A stretch of DNA of 64,000 nt from Pseudomonadota bacterium (GTDB taxonomy: Bacteria; Desulfobacterota; Desulfobulbia; Desulfobulbales; Desulfocapsaceae). The notes under the pieces are model-generated. The model ran no database searches, was not told the DNA's origin, and worked only from the letters and a program-made list of their open reading frames with translations. Of the stretch, positions 36,507-44,600 are shown piece after piece; position 1 is the stretch's first letter; every line of letters starts with the position of its first letter. The translations under genes and the position numbers were made by a program. The stretch lies in contig JAEYNP010000080.1 in NCBI GenBank assembly GCA_023412495.1, forward strand, positions 1 to 64,000. The letters are read 5' to 3'.

Positions 36507-36535
36507 TTTATACTGCTTTTACATAACTTTGTCAA
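36507..36535 (-). promoter_or_regulatory. Sigma70 promoter of the cytochrome c3 gene
   Basis: On the minus strand, TTGACA (36535-36530) and TATAAA (36512-36507) are separated by 17 bases. The start point would be near 36500, about 55 bases before the ATG at 36446. The -35 box is fully consensus, in line with an abundant protein. Confidence 0.85.
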
Positions 36536-36588
36536 ATGACATAACTTATTGGAAACACGCAATAACACTACAATGTGGCATTTAGCGC

Positions 36589-37431
36589 CTAACTTGATCC
36601 GTAACTATGCAGCCCGGACAGCAGGAAATTCACTCCATAATAGGTAAAGAGCACCGAAAAGAAACCGAAAATTGCGAGAAACGCAATCCTCGTGCCTGCC
36701 CAGCCTCTGGTATAACGGGCATGGAGGGTGATGGCGTAAAAAAACCAGGTTATGAGTGACCATGTTTCTTTCGGATCCCAACTCCAGTATGTTCCCCAGG
36801 CGGAGTTCGCCCAGATTGCCCCGGTAATGATCCCGGCGCTGAGCCAGATGAATCCGAATATCATCGTCTTGTGGATCAAGTCGTCAATCACTGTTAGTGG
36901 CGGCAGACCGCCCGTATCAGTTCCGGTTGCTTCCTTGCTTCTATTTTTGATCACATACATAATGCCCAGAGCGGCGGCAACCGCAAATGCCGCATAACCG
37001 ATGAAACAAGTCACCACATGGGCGATCAGCCAGTTGGATTGGAGAGCCGGCAGCAAAGGACTTATGCCTTTGTTGATATCACCGGAGAAAGACGCATATG
37101 CCATGGCGAAAAAGGCAAAAGGCGTGGCGAAAGCCCCGATGATCTTAAACTTGAATTTCCATTCGATAACAAGATAGAGGGCTATGATTGTCCAGGCAAA
37201 GAAGACTACCGATTCATACATATTGGTGAGCGGGGCGTGCCCTATGCCCATCTGGTATGATTCGATCCAGCGCAGAGCGATGCCTGCAGTCTGGATGAGC
37301 CAGGCCAATGTGGTAAAGACGGTGGCAACAGAGCCGAGCCTTTCGTTTTTGAAAACGAGAATCGCCACATAAAGCAGGGTCGAAAACAAATATGTGAAGG
37401 TAGTGATGCCGAGCAGCTGAGAGCTATCCAT
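36589..37431 (-). CDS. ccsA: System II cytochrome c biogenesis protein CcsA/CcsB
   Basis: A 280-residue integral membrane protein with about eight helices and the heme-handling WWD motif WGTYWSWDPKETWSLI (residues about 214-229), together with conserved His residues in the flanking helices (IGHAPLTNMYESVVFF). CcsA and ResB form the System II synthetase that exports heme and attaches it to apocytochromes c in the periplasm. resB lies 69 bases upstream on the same strand, and cytochrome c3 follows downstream under its own promoter. The whole module supports maturation of multiheme cytochromes. Confidence 0.95.
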   Translation of the reverse strand: MDSSQLLGITTFTYLFSTLLYVAILVFKNERLGSVATVFTTLAWLIQTAGIALRWIESYQMGIGHAPLTNMYESVVFFAWTIIALYLVIEWKFKFKIIGAFATPFAFFAMAYASFSGDINKGISPLLPALQSNWLIAHVVTCFIGYAAFAVAAALGIMYVIKNRSKEATGTDTGGLPPLTVIDDLIHKTMIFGFIWLSAGIITGAIWANSAWGTYWSWDPKETWSLITWFFYAITLHARYTRGWAGTRIAFLAIFGFFSVLFTYYGVNFLLSGLHSYGSS

Positions 37432-37500
37432 TCTTTACTCCATTTGATGCTGTGTCCATGGTCGACTTACACACATGAAAAGTTGTTCGCATTACGGAAC

Positions 37501-38829
37501 TCATCTCGATTCAGCCAATGCCTGATCGACAAGAGATTCGATACGGGCAAAGTGCCTGGCGAAAGCAGGCTTATTTTTGTTTGTCATTCCACTCAGATAA
37601 ATCGTTACACCTGTTTCGTCAACCTGCTTGTACAGCCAGATTCTTTTGTGTGTCAAGAAAAATGCCATGTAGAGGCCGATCATCATGAGCCCGCAACCGA
37701 CATAAACCACCCAGACCCCAGGATCTTTGGCAACCTGCAGCCCTGTCGCATACATCTGCTTACCCTTGATGGTATAATCCTTGCCGCCGCTCGAGAGAGT
37801 GGTGCTTGTGTTGTCGGCAAGCCAAAAGGTCTGTGCAGGTTCCTCGCCCGCCTTGAACCAGATTTTCAATCGAACCGCTCTCTGTCCGATTGCTTCGGCA
37901 TTTATGACGCCAAATTGCAGGTTCTTGTCTCCCCACGACATCTGCTGTTGAAAGGGGAGAATAAATTCTTTGGATTGGTTGCTGCCACTGTCCGTGATGC
38001 TCAGGATAAAATCACGGTAGGGTTCGTAACTGGCCTGATAGAAGGTTATGCCCTGGTAGGTGAGAGGGTCGTTCACTACGATGTCCTTCTGTAGAAGCAC
38101 ACTGCCTTGCTGAAGAACTGTCAGTCTGCTTTTGAATTCTTTGGGCATGCCGTTTTCATAAAAATCGATGGTGAACGATTCGCAGCGGATATCAAAGCCC
38201 AGATCAATGGGGGAAGAATCCTTGGAGGCATATACCTGCCCGGTGCTGCGCAGCTCGGGAAGCATCACGCTTGCTTTGAAACCAAGGAAGTGGCCGATGA
38301 TGGCACCGGCAAATATGACCAGGATGGATATGTGGACGACGTAGACACCCAGCCGGCTCCATCGCCATTTCTGGCTGAAATGGATTTCATCGCGATCCAC
38401 CACCTTGTCCACACCTTTCCAGCCGGCTTTATGGAGAAGCCCCGGAATATCGGTAACTCCCTGATGTGAGGAAGGAAATCGCCAGGTTCGCGAGAAAGCC
38501 ATTTTCTGCATTCTTTCCGGAGCCATTTTTAGATTGTCGGCGGTGATGATCTTGACGACCGCAGGCAATCTGTCGAGACTGCAGATGATCAGGTTGGTGC
38601 ACAATACGCCGAGAAGGCCCAGGAACCACCACGAGTAATACATCTCGTTGATATCGAGTATATGGAAGAACTGGGCGGTCTTTGCCCCGTAGGTACTGAC
38701 ATAGAAGGAGTACGGCTTGCCTTGAGGGACTATGGTGCCGACGATGGAGGTGACCGCGAGTGCGCAGAGAGTGAATATGGCAAGCTTCACAGAGGTGAAG
38801 AAAGCCCATACGGTATCGAACAGTTTCAT
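37501..38829 (-). CDS. resB: Cytochrome c biogenesis protein ResB
   Basis: A 442-residue membrane protein of the ResB/Ccs1 family, partner of CcsA in System II heme attachment. It begins with an N-terminal helix group (FTSVKLAIFTLCALAVTSIVG and TIVPQGKP, the usual signature), has two further helices and a large periplasmic domain (about 180-370), and ends with a last membrane helix (VWVVYVGCGLMMIGLYMAFF) followed by a cytoplasmic tail with HKRIW. Start at 38829 fits the family, with SVKLAIF close to the N-terminus. It precedes ccsA on the same strand. Confidence 0.95.
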   Translation of the reverse strand: MKLFDTVWAFFTSVKLAIFTLCALAVTSIVGTIVPQGKPYSFYVSTYGAKTAQFFHILDINEMYYSWWFLGLLGVLCTNLIICSLDRLPAVVKIITADNLKMAPERMQKMAFSRTWRFPSSHQGVTDIPGLLHKAGWKGVDKVVDRDEIHFSQKWRWSRLGVYVVHISILVIFAGAIIGHFLGFKASVMLPELRSTGQVYASKDSSPIDLGFDIRCESFTIDFYENGMPKEFKSRLTVLQQGSVLLQKDIVVNDPLTYQGITFYQASYEPYRDFILSITDSGSNQSKEFILPFQQQMSWGDKNLQFGVINAEAIGQRAVRLKIWFKAGEEPAQTFWLADNTSTTLSSGGKDYTIKGKQMYATGLQVAKDPGVWVVYVGCGLMMIGLYMAFFLTHKRIWLYKQVDETGVTIYLSGMTNKNKPAFARHFARIESLVDQALAESR

Positions 38830-39188
38830 TGAAGATTGATAGTTGAGAATGTATTGAATAGGAGAGTATTGAAGAGAAAGACATGGACTGCAAAAGGGTT
38901 TGCACGGCAGTATACTACAATTTTCAAACCGTTTTGTATGCTAATGCCATATTATATGAAGAAACCTGATCTTTATACAAATTTATCGATGGCCATCACC
39001 GAATCGGTCGATTTTGCACGAATAAGCATATCAGTGCCATAACCTGTAGCAAAAACTCTTGCTTATCTTTGATAAAGAGGTTAAACAGTCAAGTTCTGAT
39101 TGAAACTTTGCAGCATGAAAGGGAAATTCAACGACATTCCGTGATAACCTCGCCGTGTGCGGGAAAAGTCGGATAGAAGGAGAGAATC
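38830..39188. other. Intergenic region between resB and rpmB
   Basis: No gene or secure promoter could be called in this gap between divergent genes. AGAAGGAGAGAATC before rpmB is its ribosome site. Confidence 0.4.
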
Positions 39189-39383
39189 ATGGCAAAAGTA
39201 TGTGAAATCTGTGGGAAGGGGCCGGTAACGGGCAACAATGTCTCCCATGCTCACAATAAAACGAGAAGGCGGTGGCTCCCTAATCTGAAAACGGTGCGCA
39301 TGGCTGACGCCGGAGGGAACAAGAAGAGAACCAGAGTTTGCACCCGCTGCATCAGATCCGGGGCCGTGGTGAAAGCGGCCTGA
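39189..39383 (+). CDS. rpmB: Ribosomal protein L28
   Basis: A 64-residue large-subunit protein: [34 protein letters not shown] and [13 protein letters not shown]. It has a four-cysteine zinc-type set (CEIC and CTRC), so it is the zinc-containing paralogue type. GAAGGAGAGAATC lies ahead of the ATG. An intrinsic terminator follows directly. No rpmG is next to it. Confidence 0.96.
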   Translation: MAKVCEICGKGPVTGNNVSHAHNKTRRRWLPNLKTVRMADAGGNKKRTRVCTRCIRSGAVVKAA

Positions 39384-39405
39384 GATTTCCGGAATCTAAC
39401 TTACG

Positions 39406-39439
39406 AAGGCGAGAGGAATCATTTCCTGCTCGCCTTTTT
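39406..39439 (+). terminator. Intrinsic terminator of rpmB
   Basis: AAGGCGAG pairs with CTCGCCTT, extended by an inner AGGAA/TTCCT pairing, and is followed by TTTTT. It lies 22 bases after the rpmB stop. Confidence 0.88.
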
Positions 39440-39532
39440 GTGTTATAATGACCGTCTCCTTGAAGTTTATCCGAAGAGGACCGGCCAAAGCTTCGGGGAA
39501 AACAAATCCATTTTTCTCTGTGAGAGGCAGAT

Positions 39533-39787
39533 ATGAGTGCGGAAGATATTAAATATATCAGATACGAAGAAGCAGTAAAACTTGTGGGAGCAATCCAGGA
39601 GGAGGAGGATATCGAAGAGAGCAACAGGAGAATTCTCACGGTTTACAGCAAGGATGACAAGGAACTCTGCTGGTTCGATTTCGCAGAGGTTATGGCGGCT
39701 GTCGGCACGGTCGAGGCAGGCCATAGGAAAGAGGCTGTGCAGAATTATATCCTCAATCGTATCCCCGACTGGGTCTACGAGATTTAG
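39533..39787 (+). CDS. Hypothetical protein
   Basis: An 84-residue acidic soluble protein that I do not recognise (EAVKLVGAIQEEEDIEES, then LTVYSKDDKELCWFDF). GAGAGGCAGAT lies just before the ATG, a good ribosome site. The sequence looks like a small compact alpha/beta fold; there are no membrane segments or cysteine motifs. It lies between the rpmB terminator and a palindromic repeat, so it is transcribed alone. Confidence 0.72.
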   Translation: MSAEDIKYIRYEEAVKLVGAIQEEEDIEESNRRILTVYSKDDKELCWFDFAEVMAAVGTVEAGHRKEAVQNYILNRIPDWVYEI

Positions 39788-39838
39788 TACCTTAGAAATT
39801 CGTTCTTGTTTTTTTGAAACGAATTTCGTGAAGGTACT
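39786..39838. repeat. Hairpin repeat AGTACCTT...AAGGTACT, copy 1
   Basis: AGTACCTTAGAAATTCGTT (39786-39804) pairs with AACGAATTTCGTGAAGGTACT (39818-39838) around a T-rich loop. The outer and inner parts are also found at 52392-52429. It begins in the last codon region of the hypothetical gene upstream. Confidence 0.75.
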
Positions 39839-39842
39839 TATA

Positions 39843-39888
39843 CCCCTCAAGGGGGTACTGAAAAGAGTCCCCTCTGCTGTTGGAGGGG
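39843..39888. repeat. Tandem G/C hairpins with a shared motif
   Basis: CCCCTCAAGGGGG at 39843 is a small palindrome followed by TACTGAAAAGAGT, and CCCCTC (39869-39874) pairs with GAGGGG (39883-39888). CAAGGGGTGCTGAAAAGAGT-like sequence recurs at 57206. These could act as terminators for the hypothetical gene or the convergent gene. Confidence 0.55.
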
Positions 39889-39939
39889 ATGACGACCCTT
39901 GGGTTGCGGGCGTCAGCTCGGATTAGTCTTTCGGCTGAG

Positions 39940-41382
39940 TCATTCTCCGGCTCGAAGCCAATCGAGCAAAGGCATGGGACAGCGATGGCTCAGGGGGTGG
40001 GCGGCAGCATTTCCGTATCTATAATCGATTTTCATTCCTTTTTGAAACACGGATACCGGCCGGTCCGAAGAAACGACCACAACTATAGTTTCAAGATGCT
40101 GGGCGGTGAACCGCAGCGCGGAATTATAACGTGCGCCCCGGGCCCTGTTCTCGTTGGGCACCCTGTGACCGTCCAGCAGACATGCAAAGGCATAGAGATG
40201 AAGATTCGCTCGAATGTGCAGCGCACCATCCACCTTTGAGAGCGCAGCGGCCAGTTGCAGTTTATTCGGCTGGCGCAGATCGATCGGAGGCATCAGTGTC
40301 TGCCCGGAAGTGGGAGTCGGTTCCGGGGCCAGGTCGATAACGAAAGTGCAGCCGAACTTCTTGTCCTCCGCATTATGCACCAGCGCGGCAATAATCTGAA
40401 ACATATCGTTTCTGACCTCCGGCTCGATGTCGAAATCGAGCAGGGCCTCCTCGACCTCAAATAGCTTGGCCCGGTGAATATCGGAACTGTAGGCGCCGTC
40501 AAGGAAGCTGCAGATCAATTCCTTGCCTGCCGAAAGATAGCCCAGCCTGCCATTGAATTCCGCCGTAATATGGAACACCTGGATTTTGCTCTCCGCAATC
40601 CCGAGGATATGCCGGCCGTCCGAAACAAGTGTCCGGTTTGAATGTTCGACGGCCTGCAGTAATTTTCTCACGTGTTTGAAATTGCCGAGAGGCGGCAGTT
40701 CCGCCTTGTTGAATTTGGCAAGGAAGCGAATATCCTGCAGAAACCTCGGCTCGACGAAGGTGAGTGCGCCAAAAGGCCGCACGTCCTCTTCGTTGGTCTT
40801 GGAAATTCCAAGTATCGCGTCGAGAATTGAATAAATATGGATCTGAACATCCATTCCGAGGTTGAGTCCGGCTCTGTCGACAATACAATCATGCACGGCA
40901 TGGGTTGCATATTCGCGGAGAAAGGCGCCGGAGATTCCGGTGTAGAGATCGCTGTCGTTGGCCATGTCATGCGAAAAACGCAGGGCCGCGTGTTCCAGCC
41001 AGCATTCCGTCGGTCCAAGCGAACATATGTTCGGATGATGCTCGGTGAACCACATTTGGTAAAATACCGGGCCTGAGCTTCCGCCAAGGGAGACAAGTCC
41101 GTCAAGGTGCAGATTGGGCAGTGTCTCGATGTAGTTGAAACGGCGGGAACTGGAGGATTCGGTTATCGACCTGCACCAGTCATCGCTGTCGAGGTAAATC
41201 GCCTTTATTTTCGGTTCATATCCGCGCAGCAGATTCAGAGGATCGTAAATTCTTAATCCCCCTCCTTTTTCCAAGGTAAAAATTATTGCGGCACGACTCT
41301 CGCCCGAGAAGTGAGATAAGCCTTCGCGCAAACCCTGGAGCGTTTCTCGAATACAACGAATGATGAATTGTTCCTTGTGCAA
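39940..41382 (-). CDS. DisA-type diadenylate cyclase (DAC) domain protein with uncharacterised N-terminal region
   Basis: A 480-residue protein. Residues about 335-450 resemble the DAC domain that makes c-di-AMP: DKKFGCTFVIDL, the DGA motif (385-387, DGALHI), and GARYNSAL (416-423) in the position of GTRHRAA, followed by VVVVSSDRPVSVF. The RHR triplet is replaced by R-Y-N, so activity is not certain. The N-terminal 330 residues have no motif I recognise and could be a sensor module such as the DACNV-type region of related proteins. A TTG at 41382 with AGGTGATCCC ahead is the likely start. It is flanked by a LysR gene (upstream) and repeats (downstream), so it is probably monocistronic. Confidence 0.72.
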   Translation of the reverse strand: MHKEQFIIRCIRETLQGLREGLSHFSGESRAAIIFTLEKGGGLRIYDPLNLLRGYEPKIKAIYLDSDDWCRSITESSSSRRFNYIETLPNLHLDGLVSLGGSSGPVFYQMWFTEHHPNICSLGPTECWLEHAALRFSHDMANDSDLYTGISGAFLREYATHAVHDCIVDRAGLNLGMDVQIHIYSILDAILGISKTNEEDVRPFGALTFVEPRFLQDIRFLAKFNKAELPPLGNFKHVRKLLQAVEHSNRTLVSDGRHILGIAESKIQVFHITAEFNGRLGYLSAGKELICSFLDGAYSSDIHRAKLFEVEEALLDFDIEPEVRNDMFQIIAALVHNAEDKKFGCTFVIDLAPEPTPTSGQTLMPPIDLRQPNKLQLAAALSKVDGALHIRANLHLYAFACLLDGHRVPNENRARGARYNSALRFTAQHLETIVVVVSSDRPVSVFQKGMKIDYRYGNAAAHPLSHRCPMPLLDWLRAGE

Positions 41383-41569
41383 GGGATCACCTGCTGATGG
41401 AGAGATGAAAGCATAGTCTCGTTTCGGTCCACTCGGAGCAACCGGTTGGCAACCGCTCCAAGATGAGACTCCTTAATAATCTTACCTCTATTCGGCTTCT
41501 CTATCCAAGAAAAAGACTGCCTCAGGTGATGGGCCATATTTTTTCGATGTCGTGACGAGGCAAATGTTG

Positions 41570-42469
41570 TTACTCGGCAGAAATATGGAGGATTTTTCTC
41601 GCCTTGGCAATGAACTGTCGGGTGAAGTCCTCAATGATCTGTGATCTCAGATTCCAACAGTGGTAATAGAGTTCTACTTCGATCTTGCAGGTCGGTGCAA
41701 GATCGACCAGCAGACCCTGGCGACAGAGAGGTTTGCTTTGTTGTGCCGGAAGAGCGCCATAACAAAGATTCCTCAGTATACAGTCAACGATTTTTTCGGA
41801 GGAGGGTACATAAAATATCGGCAGGGAACCGAGCTCTGATGGGAACAGGAGATTGAAAATGAGCTTGTTGATATTATCCTGCCGATTGTAAACAATACTC
41901 GGGGCCGACTGAATACCAGAGATGCACAGCCCCTCGCCAAACCACTTCCGGGCAAAGAGCGGGGTACAAAAAAGTCCGTACTCCATGCTGCCCAGTTGCT
42001 CAACCCGGCATCCCTGCAACTGTTTGGGGTGAGTCGAAACGCAACCGCATACCTGGCCGTTCTGCAGCAATTTTTGCGTCAGCTCCTGATCGTCGACCCG
42101 GAGATCGAGGATCAGCTTGCGCCCCTTGACAACCTCCTCGACAGCCTCCAGAAACCACGTGGCCAGGCTGTCGGCATTGATTCCGATGGCAAGAACAGGG
42201 CAGGGAGGGTTTTCGTCCTGCGGTATTTCAAGGGCGAGATCTTCTTCGAGCAACTTCACCTTGCGGTAATGGGCCAGCAACCTCAGCCCCGTTTCGGTTG
42301 CCCCGGGAGGTACCGTCCTGGTGACAAGGATCCTACCGGTCATCTCCTCCAGTATCTTCACCCTTTGGGATACAGCGGATTGCGTGATGCAGAGCTTATG
42401 CGCCGCTTTTTCAAAACCGCCCTCGTCAATGACCAGGGCAAGGGCTTCGAGAAGCTTGTAGTCGATCAA
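41570..42469 (-). CDS. argP: LysR-family regulator, ArgP-like
   Basis: A 299-residue LysR-type regulator. The N-terminal winged HTH is clear (LLEALALVIDEGGFEKAAHK, LCITQSAVSQRVKILEE), and the rest is a substrate-binding-like effector domain. ArgP of E. coli controls the arginine/lysine exporter ArgO, and an exporter of that family is divergently encoded 100 bases away, which supports the name. The TTG at 42469 is the only available start, since two stop codons precede it in frame. The divergent gap presumably holds the operator. Confidence 0.85.
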   Translation of the reverse strand: MIDYKLLEALALVIDEGGFEKAAHKLCITQSAVSQRVKILEEMTGRILVTRTVPPGATETGLRLLAHYRKVKLLEEDLALEIPQDENPPCPVLAIGINADSLATWFLEAVEEVVKGRKLILDLRVDDQELTQKLLQNGQVCGCVSTHPKQLQGCRVEQLGSMEYGLFCTPLFARKWFGEGLCISGIQSAPSIVYNRQDNINKLIFNLLFPSELGSLPIFYVPSSEKIVDCILRNLCYGALPAQQSKPLCRQGLLVDLAPTCKIEVELYYHCWNLRSQIIEDFTRQFIAKARKILHISAE

Positions 42470-42569
42470 TTATTATTTTTCCTAATGGCATACGATTTTC
42501 TTTAATTTTACTTTTATACCTGGATGTACTATACCCTCCTGCAAAAGACAAGGGAAAGGAGGAAAAGTA

Positions 42570-43181
42570 ATGAACGTCTTTCTGCAGGGAATGGGGGTGG
42601 GGGCAGGGCTGATCATCGCGATCGGTGCGCAGAATACCTTTGTCCTGACTCAAGGAATTCGCCGACAGCATCATTGGCTCATTGCATCTCTCTGCAGCTT
42701 GAGCGATATGTTGCTGATATTCATCGGAGCAGCCGGAATAGGGGGGATGGTAGCCGGAAATCCCATATTGCAGAACGTCGCGGCCTGGACCGGAGCGATC
42801 TTTCTTTTCTGGCTGGGGGCAAAGGCCCTCAGAGGTGTTGTGACGGCAAAGCAGCTGCAGGCCGGCGAGGAGGCTGTGACGGGAATGAGGGCGGTGGTGC
42901 TGACCACCCTCTCTCTCACCTTTCTCAACCCCCACGTCTATCTCGATACCTTGGTTCTCCTCGGCAGCATCGGCGGCCAGTATCAGTCGGCAGAACGATA
43001 CGCTTTTGCCCTGGGGGCCTCGGCCTCCTCCTTTCTCTGGTTTTTTGCCCTTTCCGTCACCGGCACCCTGCTGGCTCCCTTGTTCCGGAAGAGCGCAGCC
43101 TGGAGGCTGCTCGATTTCGTGGTGGGGGTAACTATGTGGTGGATCGGCTGGCGGCTGGTAGCGAGGTTCTTCGTGTCGTAA
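42570..43181 (+). CDS. argO: LysE/ArgO-family amino acid exporter
   Basis: A 203-residue membrane protein with six predicted helices of the LysE superfamily: GAGLIIAIGAQNTFVLTQGI is the family N-terminal signature, followed by LNPHVYLDTLVLLGSIG. It would export basic amino acids such as Lys or Arg. AAAGGAGGAAAAGTA precedes the ATG, a very strong ribosome site. The divergent LysR regulator next to it is the classical ArgP/ArgO arrangement. Confidence 0.9.
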   Translation: MNVFLQGMGVGAGLIIAIGAQNTFVLTQGIRRQHHWLIASLCSLSDMLLIFIGAAGIGGMVAGNPILQNVAAWTGAIFLFWLGAKALRGVVTAKQLQAGEEAVTGMRAVVLTTLSLTFLNPHVYLDTLVLLGSIGGQYQSAERYAFALGASASSFLWFFALSVTGTLLAPLFRKSAAWRLLDFVVGVTMWWIGWRLVARFFVS

Positions 43182-43212
43182 TCCGGAAAGAATCGCGTTT
43201 CTTTTTACCAGG

Positions 43213-44163
43213 TTAATCGACGATCTCAAAAGTTGCGTTTGCTGCGTTCCACTTGTATCCCGAGCCGAGCCAGATCTCTTCGATCTGATCGATATCAAGC
43301 TCGAGCCCTTTTATTTCACCGTATTGATTGTAGACCGCCAGGATTTCGCTGTCGCTGATGACGTTGTCCTTATCGGTGTCCGCCCAATGGTATTGGCCGA
43401 TCACTATAGTGGTGTTTCCGGCGATCGGACGCGGGGCTTCATTGGAATCGTTGCTGACGGCTGCGGTGCCGACAAATATCACCGCCTCGTCGTCTTTGCC
43501 GCTGACTTTGCCGATATAGGTGAAATTCTCGGTCCCATTGATCTTGCGAAGCCACTTTATCGGCTCGCCCTTCTTGCCGCTGGCCGAGGCTTCGGGATTG
43601 ATTTTCTTGACTGTGGCGTTCGGCGGGATGTTTTCCCTGATGATAAGAGCGGTGGATTTCTCAGGATCGCCTGTGATTTTTATAATGACAGGAAAAGGTT
43701 GTCCGGCAATGCAATGGCCTGGCATGATCCGTTCCGCCGAAAAGCTCACCGTTGCCGGAGGGTGCAGATCGACCCAGAGATAGACGATAACTGCCCCCAC
43801 ACCCCCCAGGATAAGGCCGAAAATCGCCCACTTTCTCCATGGTCTTGCATGCACCTCCTGATCCATGGCAGCAGAAACTGTTGCAGGGATATTCTCCTCA
43901 GCCTTCTCTTCCCCCGGAACGGTTGCCTCCTCTTCCAGCAGATCTTCCAGTTTTACATTCAAGGCTTCGGCCAGTTTGATCCCGTTCTCTTTTTTTATGC
44001 TGGGGTATCGACGATTTTCCCAGCGCGAGATGGTGTCGGTTGTGACTTGAACGGCAGTTGCCAGGTATAATTGGGTAAGTCCCTGCTCCTCACGCAGACG
44101 TTTGATTTTCGCCCCGTCTACCTTTATCATGCTCATCGGGCTTGGAATGGAATTTTCACTCAT
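43213..44163 (-). CDS. Membrane-anchored XRE-family protein with extracytoplasmic EF-hand
   Basis: A 316-residue protein with an unusual domain order. Residues about 15-75 form a Cro/XRE helix-turn-helix (IKRLREEQGLTQLYLA, TTDTISRWENRRYPS). An acidic linker follows, then one membrane helix (111-130, WAIFGLILGGVGAVIVYLW). The outer part has a beta-rich region (140-255) and a canonical EF-hand loop DTDKDNVISDSE (262-273) with D262, D264, D266, S270 and E273. It may sense external calcium or wall state and act on DNA at the membrane. The function is unknown. Domain order is seen directly; sensing is inference. It lies 32 bases from the convergent argO-like gene. Confidence 0.82.
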   Translation of the reverse strand: MSENSIPSPMSMIKVDGAKIKRLREEQGLTQLYLATAVQVTTDTISRWENRRYPSIKKENGIKLAEALNVKLEDLLEEEATVPGEEKAEENIPATVSAAMDQEVHARPWRKWAIFGLILGGVGAVIVYLWVDLHPPATVSFSAERIMPGHCIAGQPFPVIIKITGDPEKSTALIIRENIPPNATVKKINPEASASGKKGEPIKWLRKINGTENFTYIGKVSGKDDEAVIFVGTAAVSNDSNEAPRPIAGNTTIVIGQYHWADTDKDNVISDSEILAVYNQYGEIKGLELDIDQIEEIWLGSGYKWNAANATFEIVD

Positions 44164-44278
44164 CGCAGTATGAAGATCGTGGTTGGTGGGGGACGCCTTT
44201 CCTGCTTTTTATAACAATTTCCCGTTATTCTTCAAAGAAAATATGCGTGTAGTTCTTGACGTCGACTTCCCGGGAAGG

Positions 44279-44309
44279 TAGACATCGGTCTTGTTCAAGG
44301 CGATGTCTA
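44279..44309. repeat. 9-base inverted repeat TAGACATCG...CGATGTCTA
   Basis: The two arms (44279-44287 and 44301-44309) pair perfectly around 13 bases. It lies between the divergent HTH-membrane protein gene and a small secreted protein gene, so it could be an operator or small hairpin. Confidence 0.4.
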
Positions 44310-44386
44310 TTGGTCGCGGCAGAAGACTTGCTGTATTTTGATACTATATTTCAAAGAGGAAGAGTTCACTAGCAGGAGGAAAAGAA

Positions 44387-44599
44387 ATGGGAAAGATACT
44401 AGCCTCGATATTTTGCACGGCCCTGCTGGCGTTGTTCTGGGGGGGCGACACATTGGCCGAGACGGGCAAATGTGTCGTAACCGACGTTGCCGGCAACAAG
44501 ATGGTCATAGAATGCAACCAGCAGCCGAAGGGTTTTGACAAGGGGGCGAAGATAAAAATAAAAACGGACAGGAGAACTCAGACGGAAAAGGAACGGTAG
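44387..44599 (+). CDS. Small secreted protein of unknown function
   Basis: A 70-residue protein with a clear signal peptide (MGKILASIFCTALLALFW, cut near TLAE). The mature part is about 45 residues with two cysteines (GKCVVTDV, IECNQQP), which may form one disulfide, and a lysine-rich tail (KIKIKTDRRTQTEKER). AGCAGGAGGAAAAGAA ahead of the ATG supports translation. It is convergent with the RNB-family gene, with one base between stops. I do not recognise a family. Confidence 0.75.
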   Translation: MGKILASIFCTALLALFWGGDTLAETGKCVVTDVAGNKMVIECNQQPKGFDKGAKIKIKTDRRTQTEKER

Positions 44600-44600
44600 C

